A stretch of 64,000 nucleotides of DNA from G051132615 sp051132615 (GTDB lineage: Bacteria; Pseudomonadota; Gammaproteobacteria; Burkholderiales; Neisseriaceae), in the NCBI RefSeq assembly GCF_051132615.1, contig NZ_CP152375.1, positions 2,294,001-2,358,000 on the forward strand. Reading direction: 5' to 3'. Under the pieces are notes generated by a model. That model was not told the origin of the DNA and did not search any database. It was given only the letters and a program-made list of their open reading frames with translations. A program made the position numbers and the translations under genes. Each line of letters opens with the position of its first letter. Position 1 is the first letter of the stretch. Of the stretch, positions 47,801 through 55,000 are shown piece after piece.

Positions 47801-50800
47801 ACACAGCGAAGCTGACGTCTACAACAGCCGGTAGTGAGACAGTAGGGTTCAGCTATGATGGCACAGTGGCCACAGGTAAAACTGCCCCAATCACCTATAC
47901 AGCAGGGGATGTTGATTTAGGTCATGGCAACACGACACTAAATGTCAGCCCAAGCAGCATTGTTGCAGATGGCACAACAGAAGCAACCGTCACCATTACC
48001 TTATCGGATGCCCATGGCAATCCCGTATCAGGTGAGGCAAGTAAATTAGCCATCAGCCTAAGTGGCTCATTGGGTAGCTTAAGCAGCATCACAGATGTAG
48101 GTAATGGTGTGTACACAGCGAAGCTGACTTCTACAACAGCCGGTAGTGAGACAGTAGGGTTCAGCTATGATGGCACAGTAGCGACAGGTAAAACTGCCCC
48201 AATCACCTATACAGCAGGGGATGTTGATTTAGGTCATGGCAACACGACACTAAATGTTAGCCCAAGCAGCATTGTTGCAGATGGCACAACAGAAGCAACC
48301 GTCACCATTACCTTATCGGATGCCAATGGTAATCCCGTATCAGGTGAGGCGAGTAAATTAGCGATTAGCCTAAGTGGCTCATTGGGTAGCTTAAGCAGCA
48401 TCACAGATGTAGGTAATGGTGTGTACACAGCGAAGCTGACGTCTACAACAGCCGGTAGTGAGACAGTAGGGTTCAGCTACGATGGCACAGTAGCGACAGG
48501 TAAAACTGCCCCGATTACCTATACAGCAGGAGATGTTGATTTAGGTCATGCGAGCACAAGTATTGCAGTGAATCCAAGCAGCATTGTTGCAGATGGCACA
48601 ACAGAAGCAACCGTCACCATTACCTTATCGGATGCCAATGGCAATCCCGTATCAGGCGAGGCCAGTAAATTAGCCATCAGCCTAAGTGGCTCATTGGGCA
48701 GCTTAAGCAGCATCACAGATGTAGGCAATGGTGTGTACACAGCGAAGCTGACGTCTACAATAGCCGGCAGTGAGACAGTAGGGTTCAGCTATGATGGCAC
48801 AGTAGCGACAGGTAAAACCGCCCCGATTACCTATACAGCAGGGGATGTTGATTTAGGTCATGGCAACACGACACTAAATGTCAGCCCAAGCAGCATTGTT
48901 GCAGATGGCACAACAGAAGCAACCGTCACCATTACCTTATCGGATGCCAATGGCAATCCCGTATCAGGCGAGGCCAGTAAATTAGCCATCAGCCTAAGTG
49001 GTTCATTGGGTAGCTTAAGCAGCATCACAGATGTAGGTAATGGTGTGTACACAGCGAAGCTGACGTCTACAACAGCAGGTAGTGAGACAGTAGGGTTCAG
49101 CTACGATGGCACAGTAGCGACAGGTAAAACCGCCCCGATTACCTATACAGCAGGGGATGTTGATTTAGGTCATGGCAATACGACACTAAATGTTAGCCCA
49201 AGCAGCATTGTTGCAGATGGTTCAACAGAAGCAACCGTCACCATCACCTTATCGGATGCCAATGGCAATCCCGTATCAGGCGAGGCGAGTAAATTAGCGA
49301 TTAGCCTAAGTGGTGGTTTAGGTAGCTTAAGCAGCATTACAGATGTAGGTAATGGTGTGTACACAGCGAAGCTGACTTCTACAACAGCCGGCAGTGAGAC
49401 AGTAGGGTTCAGCTACGATGGCACAGTAGCGACAGGTAAAACCGCCTCGATCACCTATACAGCAGGGGATGTTGATTTAGGTCATGCGAGCACAAGTATT
49501 GCAGTGAATCCAAGCAGCATTGTTGCAGATGGCACAACAGAAGCAACCGTCACCATTACCTTATCGGATGCCAATGGCAATCCCATATCAGGCGAGGCAG
49601 CGAAATTAGCCATCAGCCTAAGTGGTGGTTTAGGTAGCTTAAGCAGCATTACAGATGTAGGTAATGGTGTGTACACAGCGAAGCTGACTTCTACAGCAGC
49701 TGGCAGTGAGACAGTAGGGTTCAGCTATAATGGTACAGTGGCTACAGGTAAAACCGACACAGTTACTTACACAGCAGGAGCACCAGATGCTAATAGTTCA
49801 GTTATTAGTGCTAATCCAATCAGTATTACAGCAGATGGTACAAGTACATCTACTATTACCGTACAGTTAAAAGACACACATGGTAATAATTTAACAACAG
49901 GTGGTGCGAATGTAACCATGACAGTTGACTCTGGTACTTTAAGTAGTGTTGTGGATAATGGTAATGGTACCTATACCGCGACATTAACTTCTTCAACTAC
50001 AGTTGGCACTGGAACAGTTGGCTTTACAGTCAGTGGTGTAACCAGCAGCAATAAGGCAATCGTTACCTATACTGTTGGTGCACCAGATGCTAATAGCTCA
50101 GTTATTAGTGCGAACCCAACGAGTATCACTGCGGATGGTGTCAGTACGTCTATTATTACCGTGCAGCTAAAAGACATTGCGGGTAATAATTTAACAACAA
50201 GTGGTGGCATTGTAACGATGCTGGTTGACTCTGGTACTTTAAGTAGTGTTGTGGATAATGGAGATGGTACCTATACCGCAACATTAACTTCCCCAACTAC
50301 AGTTGGAGTGGGAACAGTGAGTTTTGCACTGGAGGGGATAACAAGTGCGAATACAGCAATTGTAAATTATGTTGTTGGTGCTGCAAATGCCAGTGAGTCA
50401 GTTATCAGTGCCAGTCCAACCAGTATTACAGCAGATGGAGTGAGCACATCAATTATTACATTACAGTTAAGGGATTCTGTGGGTAATGATCTAACAACAG
50501 GTGGTGATACTGTTGCGATGAATGTTGTGACCATGAGTAGAAGTGCAACAGCAGTATTATCAGCTGTAACAGATAACGGTGATGGTACTTATACTGCAAC
50601 TTTAACTGCACCAACTATTGTAGGTAGTGCAGATGTAAGCTATACCATAAATAGTGCAGATGGTAAAAATAAAGCATCTGTTGCCTTTACTGCAGGTGCT
50701 GCAAGTACACAGTACACATCTATTATTTCTGCTCAAGATACACTTGAAGCTGATGGTGTATCAACTACTGTTATTACCGTACAGTTGAAAGATGCCTTTG

Positions 50801-52047
50801 GCAATATCATTACTACTGGTGGTGAAAATATCACCATGAGTTTAAATGGTACAGGTGCCTTAAGCAGTGTTGTAGATAATGGAGATGGTACCTATACAGC
50901 TGTCTTGACCGCTCCTACAGCAGAAGGAAGTGGCACTATCAGTTATGCAATAAATGGTGTAGTTGGTACGCAGACGGTTACCGTGCAATATGTCAGCGAT
51001 GCATCATTGCGTATTGTGTTAACCGCTTCTGTAAAAGAAGCAAAAATAGGTGATTTAATACGTTATACAGCGACAGTAACCAATACAGGCACTTCTACCG
51101 CAAAAGATTTCTCTGTATTGAATACTTTACCTGCAGGCTTAAGTTATGTTGATGGTTCTGCAACAACCAGTTCATCGGATGCTTTGGGTATTATTGGTAA
51201 TAGTCCGTTAAATTTAAGCGGTTTAAATCTTGCCCCAGGTACAGAGCTAAAACTAACTTATATTTTACGAGTTGGTGCAGGCGTTCGCCCAGGGACATTT
51301 ACTACTGTTGCTGAGGCATATTCTCATACCAATAAATCACTTTCAAACCGTGCTTCTGCCGATGTTGTGATTACGAATAAGGATCCAATGTTAGATGATA
51401 GTTTAATTTTGGGTACCGTATATTACGACATAAATGCTAATGGTATGCAGGATGAAGGTGAACCTGGTATTCCCGGTGTCAGAATTGCAAGTGTAGAAGG
51501 TTTGATTATTGAAACAGATCAATATGGACGTTATCACTTAGAAGATGTATTAGGTGGGTCGTGGGATAGAGGGCGTAATTTTATCTTAAAAGTAGATCCA
51601 TCATCTTTACCTAAGGATTCTACCTTTACGACAGAAAATCCGTTGGTTCGTCGAATTACTCCAGGTATACCTGTGCGTTTTGATTTTGGTGTCAAATTAC
51701 CAAACGATTTGATTAATGGCCAAAAGCCATTGGTCTTGGAGTTAAGCGATAAGATATTTGAATCGGGTAAAGCCACTATTGTTGCTGAAAATGAGCAATC
51801 AATAGAACAAATGGCTAAGTTAATCCATGAAAATAAGATTAAAGCAATCGTAATAGAAACAAAAGTAGGAGAATCATTGGCACAAAAACGTATTGAATTG
51901 TTAAGAAAACAATTGATGAAACTACTTGGAGAAACTGAAGGCTTATCTTTGATTATATTGAATATAGAGCCAACTACAGGGCAAAGTAACAATGTGGACT
52001 TTGATAAGAGTGTTTTTCAGATCAGTGATCAGGTTGAAAGCAAGTGA
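35884..52047 (+). CDS. Giant Ig-like repeat surface protein (putative adhesin), 5,387 residues
   Basis: The N-terminus has a long signal peptide with cleavage likely after A68 (HTWA); a second ATG (35959) with AAGGA upstream would give a shorter, more usual one. The domains in order are as follows. Residues 70-330 form an N-terminal head with propeller-like YPKTGELYQVGG repeats. About 332-440 is an SdrD-B-like domain (GTVFHDVNGQGN). About 490-665 is a GEVED-type domain (DYGDAPSAFG to DGEVEDYRVQV). About 670-905 holds further beta domains. Residues 906-5038 are about 40 Big_1/invasin-like Ig domains: 4 divergent, 32 in the main array (31 near-identical), 4 divergent. About 5040-5150 is DUF11-like, about 5175-5280 is SdrD-B-like (GTVYYDINANGMQDEGEPG), and the end is a degenerate OmpA-like domain (5283-5387). 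Its stop overlaps the next gene, a barrel protein. The function as an adhesin is inferred from architecture. Confidence 0.88.
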   Translation: MNLKHPFEQKRTPVNTANVCKDGFFMQNKFFYKRLLMALLKSARQGLKGLSAALLVSIMILSAAHTWALEFNCNTVYSGNASNLYRAVVHEPGQSASFPFSLVGATTGADSTTTGLGYIDGIDVATGIPKGPLTMSMWSYAYGNSFYTTESNASATTMVRVPGSGNLDPSPRTDWPGGAVYPKTGELYQVGGLNTNMNTNTYFRVVNPKTGVVVEVGRPTLVGGGALPQTTLMSDMAIDAEGAAYVILRGSGSGNHVLVKVDRSKGWQYSKMLTITGLGARDVHGMAFLNGTLYVSTGDVILWSIDVFTGQTTRIGTLPSTSSFDLASCQTAPVIKGTVFHDVNGQGNPSAQGVEGVTVEIYKDEAGVVTLKGETTTDADGSYSFITNEPTATYYIRLKRPQIAGVNAAQTWANAGNDGYNTITSYCTDGQRDAIETNVSGVCRGARVGTDGDSSGSVGTDLLGQGQTFSKVVTTTDLAVPEVNFAITTATDYGDAPSAFGTLKGAGPAHVDIAKLLYMGAEVSTEPDGQPSTQADLDTYDDGVQVNINGTYVNLQDVVLTVGRKYTFKVQTNGDAHARGYLNAWVSWNNSGPQMSFVQQIATNLNSNTGEITFDYTVPSGSASQPISSAYFRFRFSSEQNLTATGAGSYWVNDGEVEDYRVQVVTGQLLLSAKSIGGVNTFNQILTNISGVSPSATTQQLVTTADNTVVSQDPQIPHAFASMGTPVTISTTLATGWSVSEVSCVNLAAADPTTKLTTTITNNVVSIDPVHITEGAEISCELTYTNGALLKLIKSVASRAHGDDQFTVQIKDEQATVLESAVTTGTGTTAQTQSYTASVGKIYTFDEEMVAGSKTALNRYNSAITCINNNASSSTVLPSGAGQSFTITPSYGDDVTCTLTNTAIPADPTKSEIKADPVTITADGLSTSTITVQLKDASGNNLTTGGDTVLLNISSDTGTPAGTLGTVADNGDGTYTATLTSPTKVGVDSIAYTVNTIAGSGTAKVSYLAGMVDVSKSTIQIDKNIITANNTDTALVTISLFDAHDNPVSGETVTSSLSNNLGNLSNISDKGDGTYTATLTSTKAGTEVISYSVDGVGAPGTQSITYQAGSIDFDKSKIETDKTEIIVNTLESATVTVTLVDAYDNPIIGKTVTLSLSNGLGAMSLVSDHGDGTYTAGINADFLGSDIVSYTVDGVTGKDTVTINYIAGPVDISKSKIEIDKPSIVADGSEIATVKVSLFDAYDNPVSGETVTLSLSNSLGNLSNITDKGDGTYTATLTSIKAGSDEISYFVSGTSAPGTVNITYTAGDVDLTHTNTNIDVTPSSIVADGTTEATVTITLSDANGNPVSGEAAKLAISLSGSLGTLGNITEAGNGVYTAKLTSTTAGSETVGFSYDGTVATGKTAPITYTAGDVDLGHGNTTLNVSPSSIVADGTTEATVTITLSDANGNPVSGEASKLAISLSGSLGSLSSITDVGNGVYTAKLTSTTAGSETVGFSYDGTVATGKTAPITYTAGDVDLGHGNTTLNVSPSSIVADGTTEATVTITLSDANGNPVSGEASKLAISLSGSLGSLSSITDVGNGVYTAKLTSTTAGSETVGFSYDGTVATGKTAPITYTAGDVDLGHASTSIAVNPSSIVADGTTEATVTITLSDANGNPVSGEASKLVISLSGSLGTLGNITDVGNGVYTAKLTSTTAGSETVGFSYDGTVATGKTAPITYTAGDVDLGHGNTTINVSPSSIVADGTTEATVTITLSDANGNPVSGEASKLAISLSGSLGSLSSITDVGNGVYTAKLTSTTAGSETVGFSYDGTVATGKTAPITYTAGDVDLGHGNTTLNVSPSSIVADGTTEATVTITLSDANGNPVSGEAAKLAISLSGSLGTLGNITEAGNGVYTAKLTSTTAGSETVGFSYDGTVATGKTAPITYTAGDVDLGHASTSIAVNPSSIVADGTTEATVTITLSDANGNPVSGEASKLAISLSGSLGSLSSITDVGNGVYTAKLTSTTAGSETVGFSYDGTVATGKTAPITYTAGDVDLGHGNTTLNVSPSSIVADGTTEATVTITLSDANGNPVSGEAAKLAISLSGSLGTLGNITEAGNGVYTAKLTSTTAGSETVGFSYDGTVATGKTASITYTAGDVDLGHASTSIAVNPSSIVADGTTEATVTITLSDANGNPVSGEAAKLAISLSGSLGSLSSITDVGNGVYTAKLTSTTAGSETVGFSYDGTVATGKTAPITYTAGDVDLGHASTSIAVNPSSIVADGTTEATVTITLSDANGNPVSGEAAKLAISLSGSLGTLGNITDVGNGVYTAKLTSTTAGSETVGFSYDGTVATGKTAPITYTAGDVDLGHGNTTLNVSPSSIVADGTTEATVTITLSDAHGNPVSGEAAKLAISLSGSLGSLSSITDVGNGVYTAKLTSTTAGSETVGFSYDGTVATGKTAPITYTAGDVDLGHASTSIAVNPSSIVADGTTEATVTITLSDANGNPVSGEAAKLAISLSGSLGTLGNITDVGNGVYTAKLTSTTAGSETVGFSYDGTVATGKTAPITYTAGDVDLGNSNTTLNVSPSSIVADGTTEATVTITLSDANGNPVSGEASKLAISLSGSLGSLSSITDVGNGVYTAKLTSTTAGSETVGFSYDGTVATGKTAPITYTAGDVDLGNSNTTLNVSPSSIVADGTTEATVTITLSDANGNPVSGEASKLAISLSGSLGSLSSITDVGNGVYTAKLTSTTAGSETVGFSYDGTVATGKTAPITYTAGDVDLGHAGTTISVSPNNIAADGTTEATVTITLSDANGNPVSGEASKLAISLSNSLGDIQGIISESTVGVYTVKLTSTKAGSEVIGFSYDNTVATGKTANITYMVGPVDFTKTKIEASKLSITADGIEFSEIKVSLFDAYNNPISGETVTLSLSNSLGSIGSITDGGNGTYTAKLTSIKAGNDNVGYAVGGTAGSQTVNVGYVAGDVDLGHGNTTLNVSPSSIVADGTTEATVTITLSDANGNPVSGEAAKLAISLSGSLGTLGNITEAGNGVYTAKLTSTTAGSETVGFSYDGTVATGKTAPITYTAGDVDLGHGNTTLNVSPSSIVADGTTEATVTITLSDANGNPVSGEAAKLAISLSGSLGTLGNITEAGNGVYTAKLTSTTAGSETVGFSYDGTVATGKTAPITYTAGDVDLGHGNTTLNVSPSSIVADGTTEATVTITLSDANGNPVSGEASKLAISLSGSLGSLSSITDVGNGVYTAKLTSTTAGSETVGFSYDGTVATGKTAPITYTAGDVDLGHGNTTINVSPSSIVADGTTEATVTITLSDANGNPVSGEASKLAISLSNSLGDIQGIISESTVGVYTVKLTSTTAGSETVGFSYDGTVATGKTAPITYTAGDVDLGHASTSIAVNPSSIVADGTTEATVTITLSDANGNPVSGEASKLVISLSGSLGTLGNITDVGNGVYTAKLTSTTAGSETVGFSYDGTVATGKTAPITYTAGDVDLGHGNTTINVSPSSIVADGTTEATVTITLSDANGNPVSGEAAKLAISLSGSLGSLSSITDVGNGVYTAKLTSTTAGSETVGFSYDGTVATGKTAPITYTAGDVDLGHASTSIAVNPSSIVADGTTEATVTITLSDANGNPVSGEASKLAISLSGSLGSLSSITDVGNGVYTAKLTSTIAGSETVGFSYDGTVATGKTAPITYTAGDVDLGHGNTTLNVSPSSIVADGTTEATVTITLSDANGNPVSGEASKLAISLSGSLGSLSSITDVGNGVYTAKLTSTTAGSETVGFSYDGTVATGKTAPITYTAGDVDLGHGNTTINVSPSSIVADGTTEATVTITLSDANGNPVSGEASKLAISLSGSLGSLSSITDVGNGVYTAKLTSTTAGSETVGFSYDGTVATGKTASITYTAGDVDLGHASTSIAVNPSSIVADGTTEATVTITLSDAHGNPVSGEAAKLAISLSGGLGSLSSITDVGNGVYTAKLTSTTAGSETVGFSYDGTVATGKTAPITYTAGDVDLGHGNTTLNVSPSSIVADGTTEATVTITLSDAHGNPVSGEASKLAISLSGSLGSLSSITDVGNGVYTAKLTSTTAGSETVGFSYDGTVATGKTAPITYTAGDVDLGHGNTTLNVSPSSIVADGTTEATVTITLSDANGNPVSGEASKLAISLSGSLGSLSSITDVGNGVYTAKLTSTTAGSETVGFSYDGTVATGKTAPITYTAGDVDLGHASTSIAVNPSSIVADGTTEATVTITLSDANGNPVSGEASKLAISLSGSLGSLSSITDVGNGVYTAKLTSTIAGSETVGFSYDGTVATGKTAPITYTAGDVDLGHGNTTLNVSPSSIVADGTTEATVTITLSDANGNPVSGEASKLAISLSGSLGSLSSITDVGNGVYTAKLTSTTAGSETVGFSYDGTVATGKTAPITYTAGDVDLGHGNTTLNVSPSSIVADGSTEATVTITLSDANGNPVSGEASKLAISLSGGLGSLSSITDVGNGVYTAKLTSTTAGSETVGFSYDGTVATGKTASITYTAGDVDLGHASTSIAVNPSSIVADGTTEATVTITLSDANGNPISGEAAKLAISLSGGLGSLSSITDVGNGVYTAKLTSTAAGSETVGFSYNGTVATGKTDTVTYTAGAPDANSSVISANPISITADGTSTSTITVQLKDTHGNNLTTGGANVTMTVDSGTLSSVVDNGNGTYTATLTSSTTVGTGTVGFTVSGVTSSNKAIVTYTVGAPDANSSVISANPTSITADGVSTSIITVQLKDIAGNNLTTSGGIVTMLVDSGTLSSVVDNGDGTYTATLTSPTTVGVGTVSFALEGITSANTAIVNYVVGAANASESVISASPTSITADGVSTSIITLQLRDSVGNDLTTGGDTVAMNVVTMSRSATAVLSAVTDNGDGTYTATLTAPTIVGSADVSYTINSADGKNKASVAFTAGAASTQYTSIISAQDTLEADGVSTTVITVQLKDAFGNIITTGGENITMSLNGTGALSSVVDNGDGTYTAVLTAPTAEGSGTISYAINGVVGTQTVTVQYVSDASLRIVLTASVKEAKIGDLIRYTATVTNTGTSTAKDFSVLNTLPAGLSYVDGSATTSSSDALGIIGNSPLNLSGLNLAPGTELKLTYILRVGAGVRPGTFTTVAEAYSHTNKSLSNRASADVVITNKDPMLDDSLILGTVYYDINANGMQDEGEPGIPGVRIASVEGLIIETDQYGRYHLEDVLGGSWDRGRNFILKVDPSSLPKDSTFTTENPLVRRITPGIPVRFDFGVKLPNDLINGQKPLVLELSDKIFESGKATIVAENEQSIEQMAKLIHENKIKAIVIETKVGESLAQKRIELLRKQLMKLLGETEGLSLIILNIEPTTGQSNNVDFDKSVFQISDQVESK
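39802..49776 (+). repeat. Array of 32 Ig-domain repeats, 312-bp period
   Basis: In-frame tandem repeats inside the giant gene. Taking each unit from the G of GDVDL, starts fall at 39802, 40114 and every 312 bases to 44170. A 315-base unit follows, then a divergent 297-base unit (44485-44781). The regular series resumes at 44782 with one more 315-base unit (45718-46032), and the last unit ends at 49776. Units are near-identical in DNA. They differ mainly at three spots: the opening (HGNTTLNV, HGNTTINV, HASTSIAV or NSNTTLNV), EAAK versus EASK, and SLSSITDV versus TLGNITEA or TLGNITDV. Confidence 0.95.
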
Positions 52048-55000
52048 AAATGAAGATAAATTTTCCTAAAATACGGTTTTTAAGTTATGCCATTGCTTCT
52101 TTGTTAGCAGGCGTCGTCAGCACAAATGTTGTCGCTGAAGAAAATAAGGAAGAATGTTTTGGTGAAGACAAGAAAAAACATTGCCTTAACGAAAAAAACA
52201 ATGAGGTTGTGACCAGTGACTCAGTATTACAAGATCAACCTAATATTAATGAACGCATTTTGTTGAGTGATACCACTACAGTGTCTTCAACAATTGTGCA
52301 ACCTGAAGAGATGCCTGTTCAGAGTACAGTAAATAGTGAACATTCTTTATTTAAAGTGAAACCCAGTTCAGATGAAGTGCATCAAAGAATCATTGAATCT
52401 GATATGCAAAATAGTGTGGCTCAAGCAGGTATAGGTAAAACCACGATCTCTTTACCAAATAAAGGGTTGATTTGGGTGACAGAAGACGTTAATGCGGGAC
52501 AACCCACTTTATCTGTTTCTGCACCTTCTTATACTGCTTTTTCTGGTGGAAAGATCACCGATTCGGTACGCTTTTTTATCCGTTCAAATTATTCAGCATT
52601 TGTTGATCGATATGAACTATCACTTTATCGGGCAACAGATGTTGATTTAGTTGAACCTTTAACCATATTGCCTATACAAGTAGGGGGAATTTCTTCTTAT
52701 ACTTGGAATGGGCAGTTGCCTGCTCAGTATAATTTTCGTACAGGTGATAAATTAATTTATGTTTTAAGAGCATATAATCAAGAGGGTAACTTTGATGAAA
52801 CATCTCCTGGTGTTTTAGAGCTTGTTACCCCAGAAGATGCAGAACGAGGTACATCTGCCCTTAAAGACACAATATCAAAAGATCGAGGTGTCTCTTTAAG
52901 TGTAGATGAAGCAATTGCTCAAAGTTTATTGAATAATGTTGTTGATTCAAATAACTTAACCAAACAAAATATTCCTATTTATGGTTCTAAAATACGTATT
53001 CAAGGCAGTAATATCCCTAAAGGCAGTGTTTTAATTAATCAAGAATCTTACCCTGTTGATCAAGATAGAAAGTTTTCTTCAGAATTTTTGTTGCCAGTGG
53101 GACAGCATAGTTTTGATATTACTGTTGAAAATGAAGGCAATAAACGTATTGAACGTAAACTAGACATAGATATTTCTGGTAATTCATTCTTTATGGTAGC
53201 CATTGCAGATATTACCGCATATCAACATAAAGCCAGTGGTTCAGGTCAGTCAATTGCCTTGGGTGATAAAGATAAAGACATCCTGACAGATGCCCGTTTG
53301 GCTTTTTATATGAAAAGCAAACTACACGGTAAATATGTATTTACTGCTCAGGCTGATACAACTGAACGTTATATTGGCGACTTGTTTTCAGGTTTTACCC
53401 GAGCAGATCCGAAAGACCTTTTTAGAACATTAGACCCTGATTTATATTATCCAACATATGGTGATGATTCAACAGTGTATCGTGATGTGGATACTCAAGG
53501 GCGTTTTTACTTTAGGGTCGATTGGGGTAAAAATCAGGCGTTATGGGGAAACTATAATACAGGTATCGGTGGTACAGAATATGCTCGTTATACCCGTTCA
53601 CTTTATGGTGGCGCATTAAACTGGTATTCAGATAAAAATAATAAATGGGGGGATCCTAGTACTGAAATACGAGCTTTTGGTTCTGAGGCACAAAGCGCAC
53701 CAGGACATACCGAATTTTTAGGTACAGGTGGTAGTCTTTATTATTTAAAACACGCCAATATCTTGTCTGGTTCTGATAAGGCTCAATTAGAGGTACGGGA
53801 TAAACGTACAGGTCGAGTTGAAGTGCTGGTTCCTATGGTTCGTGGAGTAGACTATGAAATAGACAGCATTCAAGGTCGTCTGACTTTGACCAGACCATTG
53901 GCTCAATTGGTTAGAGAAAACACGCCAAGTATTACCCGTGATGAACCGTTGGATGGTTATGAACAAAGATTGGTTGTTGATTATGAATGGGTACCATCAG
54001 GCTTTGAAGCTGATTCAGTTACTGCTGGTATACGTGCCAAACAATGGATTGGTGATCATGTTGCTGTTGGTGCAACATATGTCGATGAAAACCAAGCAGG
54101 TAAAGACTATACCATTAAAGGCGCTGATATTACCTTAAAGGCGGGTAATGGTACATACTTAAAAGCCGAATACACCAAAACCGAAGCTTCTAGTGTGCCT
54201 ATTTTTTATTCAGATAATGGTGGTTTTAGCTTCACACAATTAAACCCAAGCTTAAATGATAGAGAGGGTGAGGCCAAAGCAGTTGAAGGCAGAATCAATT
54301 TCAAAGAACTCGGTTGGATAAAACAAGATATTAGTGCGGGCGCATGGTGGCGTAAAGTCGATTCTGGTTATTCAACCAGCAGCAATGATTTAGGTGCTGA
54401 TATTGTTGAGTACGGTGTAGAAACCACTGCACGGCTTGATAATAATGTGAATATTTATGCGCGTCATAGTAAAGCTGAACGAGGTAAAAACAGTTATACC
54501 CAAACACAATTAACCAGTGAATGGCGTATTAATGATGATGCGACTTTAAGTGGAGAAGTCCGTCATATTGAAACAAAATCAGAAACCAAAGATGCAAAAG
54601 GAACATTGGGTGCCATTCGTTATGGACATCGTGTCACCGAGTCACTTGAACTATATGGTATCGGTCAATTGACTTTAGACGATGATAATGGCGCTTATGA
54701 TAAAAATGATGCTTTAACACTTGGTGGTAAGTATTTATATGGTGATTTATCCTCAATTGGGGTAGAGGGAACCACAGGTTCACGTGGTCATTCTACACAA
54801 GTGTATGCTGAACATCGTTTAAATCCAGATCACACTATTTATGGTAATTATACTTTATCACAAAGTAGTTCTGATTATGATTCAGTATTTAATTCTAATC
54901 GAACACATGGCTGGACTATAGGCCAACGTTGGCGTTTAACTGATCGATTAAATATGTTTAATGAAAGCCAAGCGCTAAAAGGAGACGGTTCCAGTCAATC

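Noticed and set aside
39792..49676. A ladder of about 64-codon open frames on the reverse strand every 312 bases in the repeat array
   Set aside because: They are identical by-products of the near-identical repeat units, with no ribosome site and no known product.
49777..51000. A calcium-binding RTX-type repeat region or type I secretion signal in the giant protein
   Set aside because: No GGxGxDxxx nonapeptides, and no C-terminal type I signal or hlyBD-like neighbours. The units read as Big_1-type Ig domains.
35884..52047. A sequencing frameshift or chimeric assembly explaining the giant gene
   Set aside because: A single open frame runs more than 16 kb with regular 312-base units, and the divergent flanks are also in frame. 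Unit number could still be misassembled, which cannot be judged here.
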